NCBI GenBank assembly: GCA_937951615.1
Contig: CALFBH010000009.1
Span: 1-35,757, forward strand
Source: an uncultured Saprospiraceae bacterium
GTDB taxonomy: Bacteria > Bacteroidota > Bacteroidia > Chitinophagales > Saprospiraceae
Reading direction: 5' to 3'
DNA: 35,757 nucleotides
Shown: positions 1-9,100 of the stretch, piece after piece
Layout: every line of letters begins with the position of its first letter
Numbering within the stretch: position 1 is the stretch's first letter
Position numbers and translations under genes: made by a program
The notes under the pieces: model-generated
Databases searched by the model: none
What the model was told of the DNA's origin: nothing
The model's input: only the letters and a program-made list of their open reading frames with translations

Positions 1-1
1 C

Positions 2-832
2 GGCGGTGCATCGGTCGCGCCCAAATTAATGGTGAGCTACACCGTTCCTACTAATCCACTAAATGTGCAGCTCTGCGATGAAGCTACCGTAAACATTACA
101 GTAGAACAAGGTTGTATAGATTTGGATGTTTATGCTTATCTGGAAGGTCCTTATGAAGCCTCATTGGGAGAAATGAAAACTGAATTGAATGTACTGCGTG
201 GTTTACTCCCCGGACAAACACCACTTAGCTATCTTGCTAGTCCAACAGCAGTTGGGCAACCTTATAATCTTGCTCCCTGGAATTATACTGGCACAGAAGG
301 ATTAGCCTGGACAGATGCGAATTACACCGACGATGTAGTGGATTGGGTGCTGGTCTCTACTCGTACCGATATTGCAAAAAGTAGTGAAGTCGGTAGAGCA
401 GCAGGTCTGTTGTATAAAGACGGTAGTATCAGCTTCCCAGAGAGTTGCGCGCTGGAAAATATCAGTTTGGATTCAGTCTATGTTGTCGTAGAACATCGCA
501 ACCATATGGGGATTATGTCGTTAAACAAAGCAGCCATTACAAACAACACACTTACCTACGATTTTCGATTGTCAGACAGTTATAAAGACGCGACCAGTTT
601 TGGACAAAAACAAGCCCCGACTGGCGACTGGATTATGTTTGCCGGCGATGGTGACCAAAGCGATTTTCCAAGCTTCGATATAAAAGGAACAGACAAAGCC
701 ATCTGGCTGAATGATAATGGTGTTTTTCAGCAATACCTGATTCCAGATTTTGATCTGAATGGTGATGTCAATGGTGCTGATAAAGCCCTTTGGAACTTGA
801 ATAACGGAGTGTCTTCGAGAGTGCCGAGATAA
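2..832 (+). CDS. C-terminal part of a giant secreted CotH/lamin-tail-type protein (5' end outside window)
   Basis: The reading frame is open from base 2, so the gene starts upstream of the window; the in-frame ATG at 29 is internal. The first residues (GGASVAPKLMVSY) match the end of the DNRLRE-like beta-sandwich domain in the next gene (GGAAVAPKLIVNY). The rest matches the C-terminal ~240 residues of the two following proteins. Visible landmarks are a linker (CDEATVNITVEQGCIDL), a domain with LLPGQTP, PWNY and VVVEHRNHMGIMS, and a final two-fold repeat: GTDKAIWLNDNGVFQQY then GADKALWNLNNGVSSRV, with a Ca-loop-like DLNGDVNGAD between. By homology the whole protein should be a secreted multidomain protein. 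Function is unknown; the tail could be a cell-surface sorting or anchoring module (inference). Confidence 0.85.
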   Translation, partial: GGASVAPKLMVSYTVPTNPLNVQLCDEATVNITVEQGCIDLDVYAYLEGPYEASLGEMKTELNVLRGLLPGQTPLSYLASPTAVGQPYNLAPWNYTGTEGLAWTDANYTDDVVDWVLVSTRTDIAKSSEVGRAAGLLYKDGSISFPESCALENISLDSVYVVVEHRNHMGIMSLNKAAITNNTLTYDFRLSDSYKDATSFGQKQAPTGDWIMFAGDGDQSDFPSFDIKGTDKAIWLNDNGVFQQYLIPDFDLNGDVNGADKALWNLNNGVSSRVPR

Positions 833-897
833 ATATATTATGGCTTGAGCCAGAAAATTCGTACGAAACATTTTTGAACGATTAAATAAAGCATTCC

Positions 898-3800
898 ATG
901 CTACGATCTTTACACATACTCCTGCTTTTTATAAGCATTGCTATCTTTGCACAACCCATTAATGCACAACTGTATATTAATGAAGTTGTAGCTGCCAACG
1001 ATAATATTATTACCGACGACTACGGTGAGTATAACGATTTTATTGAAATTTATAATGCTGGTGCAAGTCCTATTGATTTAGCTGGATATTATATTTCAGA
1101 CGATGTCGGGAATCTTACTGCTTGGCAAATCCCAGCTACTGATCCTTCTCTGACCACTGTACCAGCAGGTGGCTTCTTGCTGTTGTGGGCAGATGGTGAG
1201 CCAACACAAGGAGCTAATCACCTTGATTTTCAACTTAGCAGTAGCGGAGAAAGTGTAGTGCTGACCGGATCAGATGGCATTACAATTATAGATAACATTA
1301 CATTTTCAGATTTACCGACGGACTATGGATACGGGCGACTGCCTGATGGCAGTGCAAATCTTTCAGAACTTATTCCTGCAAGCCCTGCGGCTACAAATAA
1401 TAATAGCCAACCACAGCTCGCTCCACCTGTCATCTCTCTGCCAACTGGTTTGTACACTGGCACACAAACGGCAACGATTACTGCTGAAATAGGGGCAACG
1501 ATTTATTATACAATAGATGGCAGTGTCCCAACAACATCGAGTGGTATATACAGCAGTCCAATCAGTGTATCATCTATACAAAGCATAAGAGCGATTGCGG
1601 TAAAAAATGGTTTTGCCGATAGCTTTGTTACTACCCACACGTATTTAGTTGATTTTACGTCCTCTTTACCCATTTTTCATATTACAATGAATCCGACGGA
1701 CTTATGGAGTGATACAGAAGGGATTTATGTAGTAGGTACAAATGGGATAACAGGATATTGTTCTACCAGTGATAGGAACTGGAATCAGGACTGGGAAAAA
1801 CCCGCCCACCTAAAAGTGTTTAAAGACGGAAATTTGGTAGCAGAAAATAATATCGGTATTAAAATAGGCGGTAATTGTAAAAGAAATAAGCCACAAAAAC
1901 CACTCAATCTTTATTTCAGAGATGAATACAGCGATACCGGAGATAATGCATTTACTTACCCGATATTTCCTGATAATGATCTGGCTTATTTCAAGCGATT
2001 ATATGTCAGAAGTGGGAATAATAAAATTAATGAGCTTTCCAAAGACCTCATTATCGCTCGTATGCTGGAAGACAGGGTAGATATAGATGGTCAATTGGGA
2101 CAGCCAGCTATTATCTTTCTCAATGGGCAATACGTAGGCATTCAAAATATCAGAGAAAAATACGATAGGTGGCACTATGAAAATGATTTCAAAAATGTAA
2201 AAGACAGAGATAAGGTTGATATTATAAAAAATCCAGGCAGATACGATCCAGTCAAATGGTGGCCGATACACAGGGCTACCCACGGTGATACCGTCGAATG
2301 GAGAACATTCATCAATGAAATAAGACAAGGTGATTATAGTACGCCAAATAATTATCAAGATGTACAGGAATTGATAGATACAGACGAATTGATTAACTAT
2401 ATAACAGCGGGACATTTTTTTAATAACCGAGATTGGATTCCCAATAATCAAAAAGTATGGAAAGAGCAGGGACTTGGTAAATGGAGGTGGTGCCTGGTAG
2501 ATTTTGACTCAGCCCTTCGTATAGATAACGTTGCTGAAGATAATTTATCCACCGGAATACTAAAAACATTTGCCAATAATCATTACTTCTACGAGACCAA
2601 TGTTGTTTATCACAAATTATTGGCAAACGATGAATTCAGAGCTGAGTATATCCAGCGTATGAATACTTATCTGGAATTGCTTTTTGTTAATGAAATTTTT
2701 GATCCGATAATGGATGATTATTATAATGAAATCCTAGCCGATCTGCCCGATGCTAATGCACTTTATGGGCATACGCTCGCTAATTATGAAACTGAAATTC
2801 AAAATCAAAAAGATTTTGTCGCACAACGAGGACAATACGTCCGACAGCATATAGAAGCAGAGTTTTCATTGACCAATGTCTTTGAGCTTAGTGTCAATTT
2901 TAATCAAAATTCTGGTGGGAAAGTCGCTATGCATTCCAGTTATTTTAAACTGCCGTACAATTATACAGGAACCTATCACTCCGGTATTCCTTTTTATATA
3001 CATGCTATTCCTGATTCAGGATATCGTTTTGTAGAATGGCAGGAAACAGGCAGTACTGATGCTAGTTTGTACCAATCTTTTAACTTTAATACGACATTGA
3101 CGCCCGTCTTTGAACCTGCATTAGATGTAGTGATTAACGAAATTCATTACCATCCAAATGATACGATTAATAATAAAGAATTTATAGAAATATACAACCC
3201 AGATAGTAAGGCCCGCGACCTGAGTAAATATACCTTCGAGTCTGGTATTTGCTTTGAATTTCCAGAAGGAACAACAATTGCCGCAGGCGAATATATCGTA
3301 ATTGCTGCCGATGCTGCTCAATATCTGGGCAATGGTTATCAGGTCTTTCAATGGGAAGAAAGTAAGTTGGATAATGATGGCGAAAGCCTGGTCATACAAA
3401 ATCCTATCAGGACAATCATAGACTCTGTTCGTTATAATGACGGCATCCCCTGGGCTTTACTGGCAGATGGTTTTGGAGCTTCTCTGGAATTAAATTATCC
3501 CATCCCCACAGATAATATTGCAGCAAGTGACTGGCAGGCATCAGCTCCAATAGATGGAACACCCGGCGCACAAAATTCTACCCCCTGCACAACACCAACA
3601 CAGGAAATTGTCATCAATGAAATTAATTATAATTCTGGTAATTCACCCAATCCAGGCGACTGGATAGAGTTGTACAATCCTAATGCGACTCCAGTAGATA
3701 TATCCAATTGGGGATTTTATGATAGTGAAAATATCTTTAGTATTCCAGCCGGAACGGTTTTGGAAGCCGATGAGTTTTTAGTGTTGACAGAAGATGATAT

Positions 3801-5907
3801 TTTATTTGGAAATGTTTTTCCTCATTTAAATAATGGAACAGATTTTATCGGCAACATGGGCTTCAATTTGAGCAATGGTGGCGAACGAATCAGCTTATTT
3901 GATAATAATAAATGCCTTTCTGACGAGTTGACCTACGACGATGAAATGGACTGGGATACCATTCCCGATGGCAATGGTCCAACGCTTTCGCTTATTACAC
4001 CCGACTTGGATAATATCCTGCCGCTATCCTGGGAGTCTTCTTCTAATATCAATTCAACTTATGGCACACCAGGACGCCCAAATACTCCATGCCCTGAAAG
4101 TACGATTATACTTCCTAATACAATTTGTGCCGGTTTTCCAGTTAGCATTACTGTAGATAGCCTGTATAATCGTATGACTTATAATTGGTTTGTCTTTGGC
4201 GCATCACCTTCAAACGCAACAACAGGCAGTACTACTGTAACCTGGAATACACCAGGCACTTATAACATACAATTGATAACCAGCTATTTTGAATGCACAA
4301 AAATTTATAATCAGCAAGTAACAGTAGTGAGTTGCAACGATGCCCCCATAGCGATGGATGATAATTTTACAGCCATTCAGGAAACGCCTTTCAATGACGA
4401 CCTCAGTCCAAACGACAGCGACCCAAATGGCGATAATCTGAACTGGACAACTACGCCACTAATGCCACCGGCTAATGGGACACTAATTGTCAATTCAGAT
4501 GGAACATTTACTTATACGCCTAATCTCGGATTTGTAGGGAGTGATAGTTTTGTGTATCAGGTATGTGATGATGCGACTGTCAATTCCATTGAACCGAATA
4601 TTTTTACCGGACAAGTCAGCGCAGGTACAGATGATGTAGAAGAACTCGCTTCAGATGGTTCAATCAACGTGACCAGTGGAGACCTCGACATCATGGAAGA
4701 CGGCCCTGAAATTTTTAGTGCAGTAGGTATTCGCATCACCAATATTAATATTCCACAAAATGCCATTATCACCAATGCCTATCTGGAATTTACAGCCGAT
4801 GAAAATAATGCAGAAGCCACTTCGCTGACCATTAGTGCAGAAGCTACTGGCAATGCAGCTCCGCTTCCAACTACTCCATTTGCGATAAGCACAAAAACAA
4901 AAACCAGCGCAGCAAACTGGTCAAACATTCCAGCCTGGACAGCAGGCAATACTTACAGTACAACAGATATTAGCACAGTCGTTCAGGAAGTGGTCAGTCG
5001 TGCCGACTGGCAAAGCAGTAATGCCATGACATTTATCATAGAAGGTACAGGAGTCCGTACCTCTGAATCTTATGATGGTGGTGCAGCAGTCGCACCCAAA
5101 TTGATTGTCAATTACGAGCTTCCAGGCAATGCATTTAATGTGTCACTATGCGATGAAGCTACGGTCAATATTACAGTAGAACAAGGCTGTATAGATTTGG
5201 AGGTCTATGCTTATCTGGAAGGTCCTTATGACGCATCAATCGGAGAAATGACTACTAAGCTCAACGTGCTTCGCGGCTTATTGCCCGGACAAACGCCACC
5301 AGGCAATCTTGCGAACCCTACACCAGCCGGACAGCCGTATAATACTGTACCCTGGAATTACCCAGGTACAGAAGGGGCAGGATGGACAGATGCCAACTAC
5401 ACCGATGATGTTGTGGACTGGGTGTTGGTCTCTACTCGTACCGATATTGCGAAAAGCAGCGAAGTAGGAAGGGCAGCAGGTTTGTTGTATAAAGACGGTA
5501 GTATCGGCTTCCCAGAGAGTTGCGCACTGGAAAATATCAGTTTGGATTCAGTCTATGTTGTCGTAGAACACCGCAACCATATGGGAATTATGTCGTTAAA
5601 CAAAGCACCCATTGCAAACAACATACTTACCTATGATTTCCGATTTTCAGACAGCTATAAAGATGTCACCAGTTTTGGGCAAAAACAATCCTCAACCGGC
5701 AATTGGTTTATGTTTGCCGGAGACGGCGACCAAAGCGATTTTCCAAGTTTTGATATAAAAGGAACAGACAAAACCATCTGGCTGGATGATAATGGTATTT
5801 TTCAGCAGTATATGATTCCCGATTTTGATTTGAATGGGGATGTGAATGGAGCTGATAAAGCACTCTGGGATTTAAATAATGGAGTGTCTTCAAGAGTCCC
5901 GAAGTAA
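898..5907 (+). CDS. Giant secreted lamin-tail/CotH-kinase-like multidomain protein (1669 aa)
   Basis: A signal peptide is clear (residues 1-23, ending INAQ). Domains in order, approximate residues: lamin-tail domain 24-150 (INEVVAANDN, DFIEIYNAG); chitobiase-C-like domain 175-250 (YYTIDGSVPT); CotH-kinase-like domain 256-640, with LYVRSG near 368, GQYVGIQNIREK near 410 and WRWCLVDFDSALR near 529; an InlB-like beta domain 665-745; lamin-tail domains near 743-890 and 903-1060; a PKD/Ig-like domain 1065-1146; a cadherin-like Ig domain 1149-1225; a DNRLRE-like beta-sandwich 1232-1408; and the shared tail 1418-1669 ending NNGVSSRVPK. CotH proteins are atypical secreted kinases in spore formers and are common surface proteins in Bacteroidota; the substrate here is unknown. 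The gene lies 65 bp after the first paralog, in the same direction. There is no T9SS type A domain. Confidence 0.93.
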   Translation: MLRSLHILLLFISIAIFAQPINAQLYINEVVAANDNIITDDYGEYNDFIEIYNAGASPIDLAGYYISDDVGNLTAWQIPATDPSLTTVPAGGFLLLWADGEPTQGANHLDFQLSSSGESVVLTGSDGITIIDNITFSDLPTDYGYGRLPDGSANLSELIPASPAATNNNSQPQLAPPVISLPTGLYTGTQTATITAEIGATIYYTIDGSVPTTSSGIYSSPISVSSIQSIRAIAVKNGFADSFVTTHTYLVDFTSSLPIFHITMNPTDLWSDTEGIYVVGTNGITGYCSTSDRNWNQDWEKPAHLKVFKDGNLVAENNIGIKIGGNCKRNKPQKPLNLYFRDEYSDTGDNAFTYPIFPDNDLAYFKRLYVRSGNNKINELSKDLIIARMLEDRVDIDGQLGQPAIIFLNGQYVGIQNIREKYDRWHYENDFKNVKDRDKVDIIKNPGRYDPVKWWPIHRATHGDTVEWRTFINEIRQGDYSTPNNYQDVQELIDTDELINYITAGHFFNNRDWIPNNQKVWKEQGLGKWRWCLVDFDSALRIDNVAEDNLSTGILKTFANNHYFYETNVVYHKLLANDEFRAEYIQRMNTYLELLFVNEIFDPIMDDYYNEILADLPDANALYGHTLANYETEIQNQKDFVAQRGQYVRQHIEAEFSLTNVFELSVNFNQNSGGKVAMHSSYFKLPYNYTGTYHSGIPFYIHAIPDSGYRFVEWQETGSTDASLYQSFNFNTTLTPVFEPALDVVINEIHYHPNDTINNKEFIEIYNPDSKARDLSKYTFESGICFEFPEGTTIAAGEYIVIAADAAQYLGNGYQVFQWEESKLDNDGESLVIQNPIRTIIDSVRYNDGIPWALLADGFGASLELNYPIPTDNIAASDWQASAPIDGTPGAQNSTPCTTPTQEIVINEINYNSGNSPNPGDWIELYNPNATPVDISNWGFYDSENIFSIPAGTVLEADEFLVLTEDDILFGNVFPHLNNGTDFIGNMGFNLSNGGERISLFDNNKCLSDELTYDDEMDWDTIPDGNGPTLSLITPDLDNILPLSWESSSNINSTYGTPGRPNTPCPESTIILPNTICAGFPVSITVDSLYNRMTYNWFVFGASPSNATTGSTTVTWNTPGTYNIQLITSYFECTKIYNQQVTVVSCNDAPIAMDDNFTAIQETPFNDDLSPNDSDPNGDNLNWTTTPLMPPANGTLIVNSDGTFTYTPNLGFVGSDSFVYQVCDDATVNSIEPNIFTGQVSAGTDDVEELASDGSINVTSGDLDIMEDGPEIFSAVGIRITNINIPQNAIITNAYLEFTADENNAEATSLTISAEATGNAAPLPTTPFAISTKTKTSAANWSNIPAWTAGNTYSTTDISTVVQEVVSRADWQSSNAMTFIIEGTGVRTSESYDGGAAVAPKLIVNYELPGNAFNVSLCDEATVNITVEQGCIDLEVYAYLEGPYDASIGEMTTKLNVLRGLLPGQTPPGNLANPTPAGQPYNTVPWNYPGTEGAGWTDANYTDDVVDWVLVSTRTDIAKSSEVGRAAGLLYKDGSIGFPESCALENISLDSVYVVVEHRNHMGIMSLNKAPIANNILTYDFRFSDSYKDVTSFGQKQSSTGNWFMFAGDGDQSDFPSFDIKGTDKTIWLDDNGIFQQYMIPDFDLNGDVNGADKALWDLNNGVSSRVPK

Positions 5908-6157
5908 GGAAAATGTGTCGGCACAAGGGGGGCGTTGATTAATGTATATATCATCTTATCACCAATGCTATTGATTTATTTTACCATTCATAAAAATTAT
6001 TAAAGGAATTCGTATTCCTTATATAATGCCAATTCAATAACTGTTGTCAATAAACATATTAAAGTCAGTTTTTTCAAAATGACTGTTTTGTTCGATATTT
6101 TTTTGCATTTTTAATGTCAATATTATTTCGAACAAGCACTAAAACACAGCATTTATT
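5908..6157. other. AT-rich intergenic spacer between the two complete CotH-type genes
   Basis: No coding sequence was found in these 250 bases. Two small hairpins are visible: AAGGAAT/ATTCCTT around TCGT (6003-6020), and AGTCA...TGACT (6063-6084) followed by GTTTTG. The second could be a weak terminator for the upstream gene. Neither has a strong T-run, so this is tentative. A promoter for the downstream gene presumably lies here, but I could not place a convincing Bacteroidota -7/-33 pair. Confidence 0.4.
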
Positions 6158-9100
6158 ATGAAAAAAACATCGACTTTACTTATACACAGAAAAAAAATAT
6201 TCTCATATAAAACAATAACAAAAATACTGGCAATTTTATTGTTAGCTACAAATACTGCAACAGCACAAACAACAGTATGCTTCAGTATAGAAAGTGAAGC
6301 CGAAGAAACCCTAACAACTGGAGCGATAAACCTCACCAGTAGCGATTTAGAACTTGGAGCAGACACAGAATTTGGGACGCCTGGCCTTCAGGTGACAGGA
6401 CTAAGATACACCAACTTCAACCTGCCCGCTAATGCAACAGTCACAGCAGCAGACATTCAGTTTACAGCCGATGAAAACTCAAATACTACAGCCAATTTAA
6501 CGATAAAAGGAGAACTGGCAGGCAATGCAGCAGCTTATAACAATACAAATTTTAATGTCAGCAACAGAAGCAGCACTACTGCGCAAGTCAATTGGCAACC
6601 CGCTCAATGGGCAACTGGCGCAGCAGGAACAAGTCAGCAAAGTCCTGACTTATCGGCTATTCTTAATGAAGTTATTTCCAATGCTGCCTTTAGTTCCGGC
6701 AATGCGATTTCATTTATTATTAACGGAACAGGAACAAGAACAGCCGAAAATAGTCCGATTGAATTATGCGTAACCTACACAACTTGCGGCACGCCCGGAC
6801 AAGCCTGCAACGATAACATCGCCTGTACTATAAATGATGTCTGGGATGCGAGTTGCAACTGTGCTGGTACGCCAGATGGAGATAGCGATAATGACGGCGT
6901 TTGTAATGCAGAAGACCAATGCCCTGGTTTTAATAATGGACTTATCGGAACAAGTTGTGATGATGGAGACCCAAACACAGATAATGATACTTGGCAGGCA
7001 GACTGTAGCTGTGCAGGCGGACAACAACTTGTAATCAATGAGGTTTTTCTTTCTGGTTTTAATGGTGCCGAACAAACGGATCATGGTTTCAAAATCCCAG
7101 ACTGGATCGAACTTTATAATGCATCAGGTTCAGCAATCAATCTTGCAGGCTGGTACCTGAGTGATGATCAAAATAACCCACAAAAATGGCAAATTCCCAG
7201 TGGAACAATCAATGTTGGAGATTACAGAATTTTTACCACAGATGGAACAAATAGCTCTAATGTCAACACAAATTTCAAAATAGACCAGAGCGAATTGGAT
7301 GAAGAAGTAGTCCTTTCCGATCCTTCCGGGAATCTTGTGGACATTTATAAAATAAGAGCAGCGACACAGATTGGACATAGTAGAGGCAGAACAACTGATG
7401 GAGCAGAAACCTGGTCTGTTTTCACTAATCCAACTCAAAATGCAGCCAATAATACCACGCCTTCCGATTATGCCCCTTTTCCTGATATAGACATTCCTTC
7501 TGGTGCGCACCCTGGAGCAGTCACGGTTACTGTAAATGTACCCGCAGGATTTACAGCGCGTTATGAACTCAACACAGGCAACAACTCCACTGCAAGAGTT
7601 GATGATCCCGACCAAAACAGTACGGCTTACACTTCGCCATTGACGTTCAATAATACAACGGTATTTAAAGTAAGATTATACGATAATGCTGGTCAGTTAA
7701 TTCCTGGCTTTATAGAAACCAATACTTATTTAATTAACGAGAACCATGAAATTTATACCCTGTCTGTATCAGGAAAAAATAATTTAATCACTTTATTAGA
7801 TGGGCAAATAGACCTTTACCCAACAGCCCACTGGGAATTTTTCGATGAAACAGGTGAACTCGTCACCGAAGTAGCTGGAAATCTCAATAAGCACGGGCAG
7901 GACAGTTGGGTATATCCTCAGCGTGGATTCGATATTTTTGCACGCGATGAAACAGGCTATGGAGGGGTGATGAAACATAAGTTTTATGACCAAAGAGATA
8001 GAGATGAGTTTGACCGATTTATTATCAGAGCCGCTGGGGATGATAACTATCCCTATGAAGGCGGAGGTGCGCATATCAGAGATGCCTTTATACAAACCTG
8101 GGGACATGCGTCCGGTCTTGAGATGGACCACAGATCCTATCGCCCTTGTGTCGTCTATATCAATGGTAAGTATTGGGGCGTGTATGAAATTCGGGAAAAA
8201 GTAGTCCACAAAAGTTATACAAGCCATTATTACGACCAGGAAGAGGACGACCTTGACTATATCAGTTATTGGGGAGGAAGAACGATAAGATACGGAAGCC
8301 CGGCAGATTGGGACAATACAATAAACTACATTTTTAATAATAATATGGGCAACCAGTCCAGTTTCGATTATGTAGATAGTAAAATCAATCTGACCAGTTG
8401 GACAGATTATGCCCTGTTTAATAATTATATCGTTTCTAAAGACTGGAACAACTATAATTCAGCCTGGTGGAGAGGTAGAAATCCTGATGGCGGCGCACAA
8501 AAATGGCAATTCATATTATGGGATATGGACGCTTCTTTTGGCCATTATATCAATTACTCCAATGTACCCGATATAACTCCAAATGCCTCGCCCTGCGATG
8601 TATTGAACAACTCGCCTATCTCCGATCCTGAAAATTTATTGTCGGCTTTTGAACGACTGATAGATCAAAACAGCGATTTCAGAGATTTTGTAGCCAATCG
8701 CTATAACGATATGCTGAATACTTACTGGAGTTGCGATTATGCTATTCCTTTGTTAGATGCAATGGTGGTAGAAAAAGAACCCGAAATGCAACGGCAATTG
8801 AACAGATGGCCTGTTGCGCTAGGTGGAGGTAATCAGGGAAATAATAATGGTACTTATGCAGAGTGGCAAAATCATGTTCAAGATATCCGAGACTTTATGA
8901 CTGCTCGTTGTAATGTGATTGATAATGAATTGCAAAGCTGCCTCAATCTTGGTACGCGACGCCAACTAACCATTCAAATATCACCAGCAAATGCAGAAGG
9001 GCAGATTAAAACCAATTCAATCATTCTACCTCAATTGCCGATGACGGGCAATTATTATCAAAATCTGCCACTTGGCTTAAAAGCTTATGAAAGCTATGGC

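Noticed and set aside
1999-2626. Reverse-strand open frames opposite the 898-5907 gene
   Set aside because: They lie wholly antisense to a clear CotH-kinase-like domain and show no domain or signal of their own.
6525-7084. Several alternative frames on both strands at the start of the 6158-11182 gene
   Set aside because: They mirror the coding frame of a clear multidomain protein; their odd composition (Met/Ile- or Ser/Cys-rich) is that of out-of-frame translation.
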